Of a DNA stretch of 64,000 bases, positions 1 through 11,008 are shown one piece after another (position 1 is the first letter of the stretch; each line of letters starts with the position of its first letter). Location: assembly GCA_963377175.1 (NCBI GenBank), contig CAUJNA010003247.1:581501-645500 (forward strand), read 5' to 3'. A program made the translations under genes and the position numbers. Source of the DNA: Effrenium voratum. Taxonomy: Eukaryota; Sar; Dinophyceae; Suessiales; Symbiodiniaceae. The notes below the pieces were generated by a model. That model was not told the origin of the DNA and made no database searches. It worked only from the letters and a program-made list of their open reading frames with translations.

Positions 1-2965
1 AGTCGCAAAATTCGGAGCGGCTTGATCTGCAGTTCTCTTGATCTGTTTGCACAGCGGTTCCAAAACCTGAAAAGAGGGATCCCCAAGTACCTTCATTTTC
101 ATTTTTGCATTATGGGTTCTGGCTCCTTTCACCCCCAAATCAGTGGAACCGCTCGCCTTAAGGTAGACCCCCCATGCCACAAGCTGTCACTACAAAGGAC
201 TAGTGCTCACCAAGACGACCCGAAAAATGTCACTACAAATGACTAGTGGGTGAATCACACGGAGAATCTCCCCAGCCCCCCCCCCCTTCCCACCCATCTC
301 TAGGGCGGGAATACTGGAGAGATGACCCTTTCGGCATATCGGCCGCCAGGAAACCCCTAGACCTCAGGCTTGGGGCTGGCTCGGTTTTCCCCCCCTTGCG
401 ACCATCCCTTCCGCTCGTTGCCACGGCGCTTTCCCTTCGCCGCGTTGAACATGCGAGGCAGCATCGCGGAGACCCGCACCTACAATGCATGGGGCATGGA
501 GCTGCACGCATGTGCATTAAGATAGGCCTACTTAAACACATGCACAAATGCATATGCATGTATGCATGTGGCCGAAAACATGTATTCTGGTGTAATGGTG
601 TGACCCAAAATGGCGCACCGTTTGGTCACAAGAAGACGTTCCTGTAGTATTTGCCGGATATATGTTCCATGACCCCCATACACCCCACGATTGAAGGGGA
701 CTTGTGGCTGGGGGCGCATCTCAAAACACAGCAAGTAGTTGCTCGTCTTGGAAGCTCGACAGAAACCTGACACGAATGGTAAAGAAATAGCATTGTAGGG
801 CATGAGCTTTTAGGGAGCTCGTCAACAATTTGCCCCGACACTTGGGGGGGACGCACGCCCTGACGTGTGCAAGTCGACCAGCCGCAATCAAATGCGGAGA
901 CACCAAGGACGAACATGTGTAGAGGAAGGCTTCTATTTCGCGGTTCCAGGCGACCGGAAACCCGGGAATTTATCACACCCGTGTTGACCAATGGAACCCA
1001 TGTTGACAGGGACCTGGGCTCCAGAACCCCTATCCAAGCGTATTGACTCACCTCCCCTCGTTTTTTGTGCCAAAAAGGTCGTCCAAGTGCAACTCGGGAA
1101 GTCCTGGGCTGTTCAAAATGGAGCGTTGACCAATCCCATACTCCTATTGAAAACCAACTCGTTTCGATCTTGTGGACTTCCTTTGAATAGCCCACTTGTA
1201 GGCTTACACTCACTTGCCCAAAAGACCTGGAAATACAAGGCTTAACCTTTTGGAACGTTGACCATGGACCAAATCAGAGACCCCAGAAGGCCAGATTAGG
1301 TCGACTCGCCGGCAAAGCGCGTGCAAGACCACCCCATCCTACCCTACCCCATGAACCCGGAAAACCCAACCCCCCCACCCCCGAATGAACCTGGAAAACC
1401 CAACCCCCCCCCACCCCCCCATGAACCCGGAAAACTGCGAAACAGGCAGTTTTCCGTTCCACGCGAACTTGTCTCCAAGAAGCCATCCGGGTGAAGCGGT
1501 TGAGGCGCGTGGCCTCCCGGGCTAGGCAGCAAGTGGGTGGAAGTCCGCGTGGACACATTCCTTTTGGGGGAATCCCAATGAGCAAAAGGATTCTTGTTGG
1601 GTGCATGCCTCTACCGGAGGTGCGGAAAAGGAACAATCAGCTCGGTGCCAGCACATCCCAACCACTAGTTGCCCAGTCCTTCCCCCCAACCACTCACAAG
1701 GTTAAGCACCTTGGCCCGCCAAGTCTCTCAAACCAAAGTTTGCCAATCTGCACCCCAACTGCCCCCAAAACCAAAAAACCACCGGCATCTGCAGCTTTCT
1801 GCGCGTCGAGCTTAGAATCATTTGGTACCCACATGTTTTCCTTTTTGGTCTAATTTGTCGTAGGGGCCCGGACCCTCCCAACCAAAAAAAGAAAGGGTGA
1901 AAGAAAGTTGGCACGTAGCTGGGGGACCTAGTTGAACTTTTAGTGGGAATGGAAACTACCACTAAACACTGAAAGGCCAAAAGGCTAAAAGGCTAAGTTG
2001 AACCGGACGGCCGAGCCTTCGAGGAGCGCACCACCAGGCGAATGGCCTGGCAGTTGGCTGAGGCTCGGTGTGCCCGAGCCGTGGGGTGGGCCGCGTGGTC
2101 GGAACCCAACGGCACCCCCCACGCGTTTCTTCTCATCCGCGTGCCTAAAAGTCATCTGGAAAAGCTAAAGAATATGCCCAGGAGTGATGGATTCCCTTTA
2201 AAATCAACAGGGGGAAATACAACATAGTCTTGAGCAAGTGGAAGTGTTGGCTGGGGTGGGTGGGGTTTAGGGTTTAGGGGAGGCTGACCCCCTATTTTGA
2301 CTATGCAGCAGGCAAGCAAAGAGCCGTTCCAAACGGGTCCCGTGATGAAAAAGCGGTGAAGCCAGCTGCTTCCAATAGGATCCAGCAAGCTGCAACTTGA
2401 AGCAGGCCCGGGCTTGCGCAGTTGTCGGAGACAAGTTGACGTGGGTTCAGGGCGAGCACCGAAATGGTCCGCAATCAACTCGCAGTAATCCCAACCGGGA
2501 GAAGAAAGTGGGACCTGTTCAGTCACCCCCAACGATTCATATCTTGCGTGGATGGGCCCAACCAAAACGAGCGTTCCCTTTCTGCCACGCACCCATAACT
2601 CCCAAACTTTCTTCCTTTCAACGCCTCCATGTCCGGTATCCGCGGATTTGCTGTGCTACCAGACTATGGAAATCGGTCGAATTGCAAAGACAAAGCACCT
2701 TCAGCATTCTGCAAACTTCACCATACTTCCAAAAGCTGAATTAAGAATTGGATCTCCAGGCGAAGAGGGCCCTTCTCATAGTGAGCTCGTTATACCCCCG
2801 AATCGGTCAGCTCCCAATAAATTGGCAGAGCAATAAGCTGGTGTTCCCCCTGGAATCGGCGAGCTCGCCCTCTAGCTCCTGAGCACTGCCTTCGCAACAG
2901 GGTCTCGTACGCTTCGGAGTGCGGGGGGCCCAATTCCGTCGACCGAATCCTGCGCCCTTCGGGGC
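1..2965. other. No confident gene; intronic or intergenic DNA
   Basis: No long open frame with protein-like character is present. Two GC-rich islands could be minus-strand exons: about 435-479 (peptide VRVSAMLPRMFNAAK after a TTGTAG acceptor, but with no good donor) and about 1,455-1,524 (RLNRFTRMASWRQ, after a TGCCTAG acceptor). Neither is recognised. A short dispersed repeat (AGTGATGGATTCCCTTTAAA type) lies at about 2,160-2,235. A two-copy TTTAGGG-like stretch at about 2,263-2,280 is too short to call telomeric. Confidence 0.5.
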
Positions 2966-3053
2966 CTTCATGAGGCGAGTGGAGCGGCCCGCCACCAAGG
3001 TGTCGGTGTCGAAGAGCTGCTGCACGAACCAGGTCTCTGGCAACAGGGAGATC
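2966..3053 (-). CDS. Orphan exon, unidentified protein
   Basis: On the minus strand a GGGCTGCAG acceptor is followed by an 88-nt open stretch that ends at AAG|GCCCCG, a GC-type donor. It encodes a protein-like peptide containing LLPETWFVQQLFDTDTLVAG and then RSTRLMK. The phase is 1 nt followed by 29 codons. I do not recognise the family. It lies on the far side of the transposon from the GH20 exons and on the same strand, so it could be a distal exon of that gene or of a separate gene; it does not resemble any GH20 segment I know. Confidence 0.45.
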
Positions 3054-4140
3054 CTGCAGCCCAGGGAGAGAAAATTGTAGGGCCAAGCTCCGGGTTCTCC
3101 ACGGGAGAAACAAAACATGCTGGGTGTGCATGTAAATGAGGTTGACCCCATATAGTAATCAACCCCAGTTTTGTTTTTTTAATGCGATGGCGTTCCCCTC
3201 CAAAAGTGCTGATTCCCCAACATGTATGTGTATATATAGTATGATTGTTTTTTAGCTTCCCGGAGTTGACAAAAGAACCTCAAACGCTCCCCACGTCCCA
3301 GCGAACTTGATCCTGTCCCTGGGATGATGGCCCAGTTCTGGAACAAAGCGCCCCACCCCGAGCTAATGTGCACTCGTTTTGGTGTTCCGTGTTGGTGTCC
3401 AAGGCTCAGCGCGACCATGTCCAGCCAGAAGAAGGCTCTGAATGCGTAGCCAGCCTTGAAAAGGCCTCGTGAGCTGACAGTTGCCCTAGGGGTTGATTCC
3501 ACATTCTTTTCAACCATCGCTCTGTATCGCTCTTTTCAAAAACCAGCTGTTTTACTGGGTTTTTGATGGTTTCCTGAAAAGAAGGCTCCCTGGAAAGAAT
3601 GGAAATGGAAGGTAGCAGGTAGCCCTAGAGTTGCAGGAAAAAACCACCCGCACCTTTCGGTGGGCCACGTGAGGTCCGTTTTATCAGGGTGCTGAACGAC
3701 CAGCCTCCAGCTCTACACAGCGTATGCCAAGATCATGGCAGGCGCACGCCCAACTCGACAGTGGGTATAGCTATGTACCCGGTTTCAAGGAAACCAAAAG
3801 GAACACCGAAGGCATTTGGGGGGGGGGGGGCGGTATGTACCCGTTTTGTTGCTGGGGTTCAAGGAAACCAAAAGGAACGCCGCTTCGGCATTTTGGGGGG
3901 AGGTCCCCCTTCCAAAGAAACACATTGTCTCATTAGGGGTTGCCTTGCGTGCCCACTCTTTTCTGAGCCCATCCCGCGTGTTCACCCTGGGGAAGGTGAA
4001 TGGAAAGGTTACGTCCCTTCGATTGTTAGGGGCTCCTTCATTTGGGTATGGGTCAAACTAAAACCAGCAGGGGACCGCAGGTTTTAGCCTTTGGTTCCAT
4101 TTATCAGGGTTCCATTTTGGGTACGCATTTTTGACCCACA
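3054..4140. other. Gene-free flank left of the transposon
   Basis: No gene is supported. The minus-strand frame at 3,179-3,517 is open and contains GLFKAGYAFRAFFWLDMV, but it has no clear splice context and no recognised motif. At about 3,784-3,905 a unit beginning TTCAAGGAAACCAAAAGGAAC is duplicated about 75 bp apart. The stretch from 4,046 is a member of a short intronic repeat family. Confidence 0.5.
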
Positions 4141-4149
4141 GCCATTTTA
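4046..4149. repeat. Introner-like repeat, family A
   Basis: A 104-bp element begins near TATGGGTCAAAC and ends near TTTTTGACCCACAGCCA, so its ends are inverted copies (TGGGTCAAA / TTTGACCCA). The interior has ACCGCAGGTTTTAGCC and AGGGTTCCATTTTGG. Related copies lie at 25,671-25,789 and 31,121-31,230, and an inverted one at 48,587-48,686. Here its right end abuts or overlaps the left end of the large transposon, which suggests the transposon inserted at its edge. Confidence 0.65.
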
Positions 4150-4150
4150 T

Positions 4151-4520
4151 GGGCTGCGGGTTTCTAGCGCCTGTTTTGGTGTTTTTGGCGCCTGGTGGCT
4201 GCTGGCTTTTTGGGCACCAGTGTGGGTGTTTTTGGCGCCTGGTGTTCCCGGGTGTTTTTGGCGCCTGGTGGCCGGTGTTTTCAGTGCCGGGGACGGTGTT
4301 TTCGGCACGTTGTAAAGGTGTTTTAGGGGTCTGGGAGTTTTTGGCGCCTGGTCTGGTGTTTTTGGCGCCTGCTCCCGGGGAGGGCCGCTTCGGTGTTTCC
4401 GGCGCCTGGTATCCTCCGGGTGTTTTCGGCGCCAGGTAACCGTCTGGGTGTTTTTGGCGCCTGGTACCCTTCGGGTGTTTTCGGCCATCCAGGTGCTTCC
4501 GGCACCTGGTCCTGTCTTTC
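4151..4520 (+). repeat. Left subterminal GGCGCCTGG array
   Basis: About ten imperfect copies of GTGTTTTTGGCGCCTGG or GTGTTTTCGGCGCC, spaced roughly 15-40 bp apart. The same motif recurs in reverse complement at 15,740-15,990. Clustered subterminal motifs of this kind commonly serve as transposase binding sites (inference here). GGCGCC is itself palindromic. Confidence 0.75.
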
Positions 4521-5149
4521 CCTGGCCGCGCTTGGCGGCGGTTTTGTGCACGGGCTGAAAGCAGTGCTGCTAGTGCTTGGTGTGATGTTACCGGCGTCGC
4601 CGATGTGGTGCTGGGCAGCCGCGGGCTATTTGGAGTTGGCGCTTAGTTGGTGGAGCGAGGGGGGGGAAGAATTAAGAGCAAAGAGCATTATGAGCTTTGG
4701 AAGCTGGCTGTTCGAGTTTAGGCGCGGCTGCTGCGTTGGTGTTGTGGCATTTTGTAAGTGCGCTACTTGGTCACGTGGGAAGGCTGTTTCGGGTTTGTTT
4801 GCGATTCGGGTGCTCGGATCCTAGCAGTTTTTGTGTTGTCAGCAGAATATGTTTTCGGTTTGGGCCTCGCTGTCAGTTACAATATTACCTTGTTTGCGCA
4901 CGCGTGGGGGTTCGTACAGTTGTAAATGCCGCGCAGGAGTAGTACTAAACGGAGAACATAGAGCGGAGCGGGAAACTAAAGATCGCGTAGAGAAACACAG
5001 CGCAGACCCCTCTTCAGATCATCGGGCTCTTCCCAAACGTTACCCTTCCCCAACTCAAACCAACCACCCACAACCCATCGCGCGAGCGCCCCCCAAAAAA
5101 ATTCGCCTCGGCCCCCACAGGGAAGCTGTCAGACCACTCTTCAGATCAT
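4521..5149. other. Transposon interior without recognised gene
   Basis: GC-rich sequence between the left subterminal array and the internal repeats. A plus-strand frame of 342 codons (4,831-5,859) crosses it, but its sequence is proline/cysteine-rich low-complexity translation of the repeats and it is not protein-like. Nothing else is seen. Confidence 0.55.
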
Positions 5150-6130
5150 CCAAACCCTACCCTTCCCTTCCTGCGTCAAGCCGCCGTGCCCGTGGATTTG
5201 AACTTGACTGTGCCTCGAAGAGAGCCCCTCAGTTCTTGGGGCTTCACATGGCTCCAGCCCCTTGCCCTCGGAGTTGCTGCCCACCAGGGTTTGTTACGCG
5301 GCTGCGGGCACGTCGTTGTTGCGTTAGCATGGGGGGGGGCTGCCGCCCCCCGCCCTCCCTGCTATATGTAGCCCCCCCCCCCTGCAGGCTGCCCCTGCAC
5401 CTTGCCTTATTTCACTTGCCCCTGCCTCCAGCTGCCTCTTGTCCCCCCCCCCCCTGCTGTCAGAGTTCCGAGCTTGCGCCTTTAGCCCCTCTGTTCTGCA
5501 TTGCGTGTCGCGGCTTGCGTGTCACGTCTGCTGAGGACCGTGAACGCGCGCTAGGGTTTGCTACGCGGCTGCTAGCATGGGGGGGCTGCCGCCCCCCCCT
5601 AACCCCTTCTCTATTTAGGCTGCCCCTGCATCCCGCCCGCTATTGTCAAAGCTGCTTTGCTACACACGGCCTCATTCTGTGTCCTTCACCCACCCGCCTC
5701 CAAGCGAGCCCCTCAGTTCTTGGCTTCACCTGGCCCCAGCCCCTTGCCCTCGCAGGTACGTGGCTCATCAGGCTTGTCTTCAATGGCGTTTGTAGCCCCT
5801 TTTGCGCGCTGCGTTTCGTCTCTGCTGAGGCCTGTGGGCTGCTAAGGAACACGCGCTAGGATTTGTTGCGTGGCTGCGGGCACGTCGTTGTTGTGTTAGC
5901 ATGGGGGGGGCTGCCGCCCCCCCCAACCCCCCCGCTATTTTTAGGCAGCCCCTGTACCCGCCCGCTATTTCCGACGGGCCAAAGCTGCCTTCCTACACAC
6001 GGCGCGTGTGGCACGGCGAGAATTGCTGCTCCCAAACCCTTGCCCTTCACCCAGCCCTCAGCTTTCGGGTGCCTCGAAGCCAGCCCTCAGTTCTTGGGGC
6101 TTCACATAGCCCCAGCTGGCTCATCACTCT
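5150..6130 (+). repeat. Internal repeat array, left copy
   Basis: Three degenerate copies of a unit carrying GAGCCCCTCAGTTCTTGG (near 5,220, 5,705 and 6,080). Two are followed by GGGCACGTCGTTGTTG and by a G-run/GCTGCCGCCCCCC/C-run hairpin. The same unit, in the same orientation, is arrayed at 14,370-15,340. These repeats lie immediately 3' of the transposase gene. Confidence 0.75.
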
Positions 6131-6135
6131 TGTCA

Positions 6136-7524
6136 TCAGCAACAGAACAACGTGCGAAGAGAGGAGAGGAAGCATCTCCAGGAAACACAAACTACATGAG
6201 TGAAAGCTCTGGCTAGGCTTGCAGCAAAGCAAAGGCACGCTTGCGGCCTTTTTTTGGTCAGTGCCTCTGGTTTCCTTTGTTTAGGCCACCAGCGGAGATC
6301 ATTGCCTGGGCGAATCAGACAATCAAATTTGACGATGGAAGGATAGCAACAAAACAGCAGCGCACGCCCCCGCCTTCTGGGCTTACCTGTCGTCGTCTTG
6401 GCTCTGGCCGAGTTCTTTGCAACAGCTTTGGCCTTCGCCTTGGCAAGCGCGCGGCGCTTCCGCGGTGGCTCGGCGGCTGCCTTCGGGCGGCCGCCTTTCC
6501 GCTTCTGAGGGAGCGTCTTCAAGTCCACCGTTGCCGGCTTGTGTGTGAGGTCTAGGCTCGCCACAAAGATGGAATGCTCGCACTGGCCGTGGTAGGCGTA
6601 GACCGAACAAGAGCACTGCAAAGAGCTACCCATCACGCAGCACAAGTCCTCAAACATCCGGCCGGCTGCCTCAAGCTGCAACTTCCCTTCTCCAGCTAAA
6701 ACATTAGCTTGCTTGAGCAAGGTGGTGAGGCGACTGCCTGTCGCGACCATGATGTCGGCCAGTTGCGCTGCCATTTTGCTCGGCAGTGGCAACTGCGCTT
6801 CGGAATGAACAAGCACAACCCAGTGCTCGTGTGTGGAAGAGCATGTGCGCACATAGAATGTTGTGTCAGGCGACAGCTCAGCAAAGCGCGCCGCAGGCGT
6901 TCGACCGGCACGCTTCAGGGCCTCTCCACAAATGAGGTTGGGGTCGATCTCAGTAGTTCTGAGGTGCAAGGGTGAGTCGGCGTGCCACTCGTACCAGGAA
7001 GCCCAAGATTCGGTGTAGAGGCGCTGCATGACTCCCAGGACATGAGACACATCGCCCTTGCCACCAAGTTTTTGGAGCTGGGTTTGCCAAGCAGCGTGTA
7101 CCGCCTCCGCTGGCTGACTGCCGCCGCCCGTGCCAGGGAAGCATCCATCACGGCCGCACCAGAAGGATGCAAAAATGAGTTGGTCTGCATCAGCGGGAGC
7201 GCGGCAAAGAGCAGGAGGAAGAGGCCTTTCGTAGGAACGCAGCCAGTCAGCGACGATGCCTTCGCCAGACTCGCGCAAGGTGAAAAGCAGGCTCTTCCAC
7301 AGATGAGAAAAGATGGACAGTGTTGGCACGAGCCGGAGCAAGGCCAAAGCATCCGCTGTCCATTTCAGATAAGTCTTCACCCACTTGCCTTTCTTTTGCT
7401 CCAAGGTCTTGCACTTGCTTGCAAGTGTCGTGTGCTTCTTTTGCGAGAAGTGAAAGAAATCGTCACAAGCTCGAGACGCAGGCCAGCAAGAGCGCCTGGC
7501 CGTCTCGATGGCTTTGTGGAAGTC
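6136..7524 (-). CDS. MULE-like transposase, D2-E-SWIM part
   Basis: Continues in the same frame as the upstream segment after one in-frame TAG (7,525-7,527). The segment opens with DFHKAIETARR, which fits the second catalytic Asp of the DDE core. It is followed by CDDFFHFSQKKH, then CFPGTGGGSQPAEAVHAAW with the presumed catalytic Glu (codon 7,107-7,105). CSCSVYAYHGQCEH at 6,615-6,574 is a SWIM zinc finger (CxCx8CxH). A Lys/Arg/Ala-rich tail follows and could be a nuclear-localisation or DNA-binding segment. A CAG|GTAAGC donor at 6,387/6,386 and a CGCCCAG acceptor ending at 6,306 could remove an 81-nt intron; it is a multiple of three and contains no stop, so the frame is open either way. The spacing, the SQPxEAxH block and the SWIM finger match Mutator-like transposases. 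Confidence 0.8.
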   Translation of the reverse strand, partial: DFHKAIETARRSCWPASRACDDFFHFSQKKHTTLASKCKTLEQKKGKWVKTYLKWTADALALLRLVPTLSIFSHLWKSLLFTLRESGEGIVADWLRSYERPLPPALCRAPADADQLIFASFWCGRDGCFPGTGGGSQPAEAVHAAWQTQLQKLGGKGDVSHVLGVMQRLYTESWASWYEWHADSPLHLRTTEIDPNLICGEALKRAGRTPAARFAELSPDTTFYVRTCSSTHEHWVVLVHSEAQLPLPSKMAAQLADIMVATGSRLTTLLKQANVLAGEGKLQLEAAGRMFEDLCCVMGSSLQCSCSVYAYHGQCEHSIFVASLDLTHKPATVDLKTLPQKRKGGRPKAAAEPPRKRRALAKAKAKAVAKNSARAKTTTGKPRRRGRALLFCCYPSIVKFDCLIRPGNDLRWWPKQRKPEALTKKRPQACLCFAASLARAFTHVVCVSWRCFLSSLRTLFCC

Positions 7525-7527
7525 CTA
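7525..7527 (-). other. In-frame TAG in the DDE core
   Basis: The frame reads LISAT, then TAG, then DFHKAIETA. The conserved-looking block resumes at once in the same frame, so one base substitution would account for the stop. No splice sites that would remove only this codon are evident. Confidence 0.85.
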
Positions 7528-7962
7528 AGTGGCCGAAATGAGGGATCGGACAGGAACGAAAACACGGTTTGGAACATACACCAACGCAACACGCCAAGGC
7601 GCCTTGTGGACCTGCAGCGCCACGTCCGTCAACGGTGGGCGGTTTGAGCCGCTCTCCATCCAATGCTTGTCGAAGGCTCGGAACAACCTTTCGTAATTGG
7701 CTTCTGTCTCGTCATGGAACACTGCCTGCATGATGGGGACGGCGTGGGACGTGTAAGCCCGGCCTTGGACCCGGCAACCATCCCCGTGGCGAATGAGTGT
7801 GGTTGGCCGCAGCTTGTCTTTCACGAGCAGGCTGAGAGTGGCTACACCCATGCCGTGGTTGGCCACCTTCATTTTTGTGTCCACAGCAAGCGCCAACTGG
7901 TCATTGACAGCATAGCGGTCCAACATGCGCCGCATGGCTGGCGCTTGGAAAAGGACACAGAC
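7528..7962 (-). CDS. MULE-like transposase, D1 part of the DDE core
   Basis: Begins after a probable acceptor (CTTGCACAG, ending at 7,963) and encodes VCVLFQAPAMRRMLDRYAV, then LALAVDTKMKVANHGMG, whose Asp (codon 7,881-7,879) is the likely first catalytic residue. Downstream VPIMQAVFHDETEANYERL and FRAFDKHW resemble the MULE block between D1 and D2. An ATG at 7,998 would open the same frame, but that is probably fortuitous, because the segment joins in phase to the upstream exon. The frame then ends at the TAG. Confidence 0.75.
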
Positions 7963-8059
7963 CTGTGCAAGGTGGCTCGTGGGGCACACAGGGCCCATGG
8001 TTTAGGCTGCGAATGCCCCGAAATTAAAATTAGCCTTCGCTACGATTTGCAACACCCGC
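7963..8059 (-). other. Predicted 97-nt intron in the transposase
   Basis: Donor GGAG|GCGGGTG (GC type) at 8,060/8,059 and acceptor TTGCACAG|GTC at 7,963/7,962. Removing it joins DDPLLSQSE to VCVLFQAP in phase 0. It also removes the stop that ends the upstream frame at 8,030. GC donors are frequent in dinoflagellate introns. Confidence 0.55.
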
Positions 8060-10657
8060 CTCCGATTGACTGAGAAGCGGGTCGTCCACCAGGTAGAGCG
8101 CGCAGAGGTCAGAAGTGGGAGCTCGAGGAATGTCCTGCAGCTGACACCGCACCACCTCCACGACCTTGGTTGCTTTGTCTGGCATGACCTTGCGAAGGGC
8201 GCGGGCTCGCTTCAGCCAGTTGCTCAATTGCTGGTCTGTAGGCAGCCGCTCCCCGGCATTGGCAGCTTGCAGCGCTAGCTTCAAGTCTTTCGAAGCCACA
8301 CCACCGCTGTCCACGAAGGTCCGAGCTACTTGAAGCTGCCCTGCAGAAAAGACTTTGCTGTTCCCTGCTTCAGAAGTGTGGCAGTGTTCGCCAGTGACCC
8401 AGACAAGAAGTGTACCTGGGGGGTGGATGACTGGAGTAAGAGTGTAAAAGGCTTTCCACTGCTTCGGGCATTGCAGATCATCAACGCACTGAATCCGGAA
8501 CTGCAGGCGGTCCTTGTTGTGGTATCGCTGCCGGATCTCCACACGGCACGACGCCCATGCTGCGTGCTTGGCAAGAAGCTCCCTCACACCTTGCTGTGTC
8601 AGCAAAGGTCCAGGAACCTGATGTACACCGGCCATCGTCCAGTCCTCTGACGTAGACGGCGTTGCAGTTGAACTGCCAGCAAGTTCACGTGACTCCTCGT
8701 CACAGGGCGCCCCTTCCTTGATCTTGGGCTTGGGTTGGTCTGTTGCATCAGCAGCCGTGCGGTCGCGAGACATAACAGCAAGTTCAGGAGAAGCAGGTTG
8801 GCAAGGCTCAGGATGTAAGGCTGCAGCTGCGCCGCTAGCATCAATCGCAGTGGCGGCCACATCTTCGTGCTCTGGGGGAAGGGCATCTGGCCAGGAGTCA
8901 AGCTCTGCCGCAAAGTGCCCGTGATCTACGTTCTGCGGCACTCCGAACAAGGTGAGCGGCACTCGGTGCTTTCGAAGCCAAGCCACGCTCTGCGCGCTCA
9001 AGGCATCCACGGTGAACTTGTGCAGGAACGCCTCGGTTTCCGAGTGCACCATAACTCCAAGGTGAAGTTGCTCCAAGGCCTCCAGCAAGGACAGTATTCG
9101 CTTCCGTGCTGCTGCTACCTGCTGCGTGGTACCCTTGCGCAGAAGCCGCTTGAGCGAGAGCTCAACACAAACAACGTGGGCCTCCCCAATCAATGGACCA
9201 GGTGTCCCGCGCAAGACTTTGAGAAGCAAAGGGAGATCTGTTTTGCTGTCCAGTGGAAGCGCTGTTTCACGGCCGACCCAGGCTTGCTCATCCACAGAAA
9301 CACTCAGGACAGCTTGGCCAAACAAGTATCGCCGATGCATGAACTGCATGCTTGCGCGGAAGACGGCGTCAGAAACTGTCCAGCTCCAGTCAGTTGGGGA
9401 AGTGCCGCGCAGGGCATGCGGGAACAGTTGCTCCCCAACATGGTTGCTGAGGATGGCAGTCCCGAGCCAGTACATTGCCTTTGGCATCGAGCGCCGCAAG
9501 CTGGTGGAAACAGTTGCTTTGCGAGCGTACAACTTGCCAATTTCCTCAAGCTCCACGAGAACCTCTCGCTGCGCTTTGGAGAGGGTCAGGCATGGGACAT
9601 CCATGGTTGCTGCCTTGGGGCCAAGCCTTTGTATGACCAAGCCAAAGTAGGCCTCCAAGATAGGCAGCGTGACCTCCTTCACAAAATTCTGCCACGAAGG
9701 CTGCGATGTGGTCATCTGGCAGCCAAAGCAGAACAAGCAGCGCTGGGCGAGTCCCATGGGTTTGCGCGCGGCCAACTGCGCCCACCAAGTCTCGAAGTAG
9801 AGCTCTTGCTGTAAGAACAAGATGTGAAAGTTGGTGGGGTCCAGCGTCACGCCACATGGCTCTGCAACTGGTTCTGCAGGATGCGGGGGGCGGCTGTTCT
9901 CCTTTTCGAGCCTCTGCCGTTCCAACAAAGTGCCGCGGGAATACTCGTTGCCATGCGCAGCGTTCAAGTAGAACGTGAGGTCCACGTACTTGTGTGGGTC
10001 GGCAGTGCCCCCAGAGGCAAGCGCCGGGCAGAGCAGCGGGCCCGCCTCATCGCTGTGGACGGTGAGGTAAGCATCGCAGCTGCGAAGTTTTCGCTCTGCG
10101 TGTGCGCTTGTGGAAGCCTGCTGATAATGGAAAGTGTCCCAGCTCCGGCCCACCGCCATGGCCGAGTTTTTTTCCAGAGCTCGTTGCATGGCAGCAATAA
10201 ACGGCTTCATTGCTGGCGACTTGCCTTCTCCAATGCTTGCCGTGCCCACGGTCCAGTGACGATTGCGGCTCACCCAGCGTCCCAACTGGACATGAACATG
10301 TTTGTTCAAAACACTGTGAAGAAGGCCCTGAGCAATGTCAAGGAAGAAAACCAGTGGCAAGGATTCAGCGGCAGCTGTGGCATGCATCAACACGATCAAC
10401 GGGTACAAAGCCGTGTCTGCAAGGAAGTGCTCCACCTCGATCGCTGCGGTGCAATTCACGCGGTCTTGCGCGAGCTGGTGCACCGCCGCTTGATAATGCA
10501 AGAGCAAAACCTCCCAGCTTGCATCTGCTGTGTTTGTCGGCGGCAGAAACAGCGGCAGCGAAGCAAGAAAACCGCGGCAATCACCGCCCTCAACAAAAAG
10601 CTGCAAGAGCCGAATCGAATCCGACTCCAGTTGTAGTTGCTGACTGTTCATAGGCAT
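8060..10657 (-). CDS. ATPase-like region with FLYWCH/WRKY-type finger
   Basis: An open frame of about 866 codons that probably forms the N-terminal part of the transposase. Residues about 80-160 hold a Walker A motif, ASIGEGKS (140-147). About 200 residues later comes a GLAQRCLFCFGCQ block. This layout resembles DUF3987-type primase/helicase-associated ATPases (family resemblance, not proven). Residues about 590-670 are Ala/Pro/Glu-rich linker. C724 and C730 (CVDDLQC) followed by H758/H760 (GEHCHT) form a C2H2-type FLYWCH/WRKY-GCM-like finger, then a helix-rich DNA-binding-like segment (LPTDQQLSNWLKRARALRK). The finger followed by the DDE core is the usual MULE order; the ATPase-like N-terminus is not. 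The ATG at 10,657 follows an in-frame TAG at 10,684-10,682 that is itself part of a good acceptor (TTGCTTGCCCTAG|G), so the protein could extend upstream through splicing. Confidence 0.65.
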
Positions 10658-11008
10658 AGTCCTCGCCCCCGTCGCAGGAGCAGCCTAGGGCAAGCAAGGT
10701 GTAAGTTGCAACAACAAGAACGCACACCGCGCCTCGGGGCCAGCAGGCTCCGCTTGCAGCAAGCTCGGAGTGATGTCCTCAGCAAGGAGATCTTGACACT
10801 CCCTTGCAGTGCGGTGAACGCTTCTGAGATAGGCAGGTCGAGGCACTGCCGTTGGTGTCAAGCGATCGGAGTTTGCGGTCGCAGGTGTCTCCTGCTTCAC
10901 CGCAGGGCTCTGGGCCTGCAAGCGAAGGGCAAGCACTCAACCCACGCTCGAGGCAAATCAAGGCCGCGGACGCTAGTGCTCGGCGCAGGAGCATGAAACT
11001 CAGGTACC
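10658..11008 (-). other. Gap between USP and ATPase-like frames
   Basis: No recognised domain. A polypyrimidine-rich acceptor (CTTGCTTGCCCTAG) lies near 10,682, so this stretch plus the non-conserved end of the USP frame is probably intron. If so, USP and transposase may be made as one spliced polyprotein; if not, they are two adjacent genes. Confidence 0.4.

Noticed and set aside
2263..2280. TTTAGGG-like telomeric repeat
   Set aside because: Only two units, imperfect, within ordinary G-rich DNA.
4831..5859. 342-codon plus-strand open frame
   Set aside because: Its translation is Pro/Cys-rich and follows the internal transposon repeats; frame and content change with each repeat copy and no domain is present.
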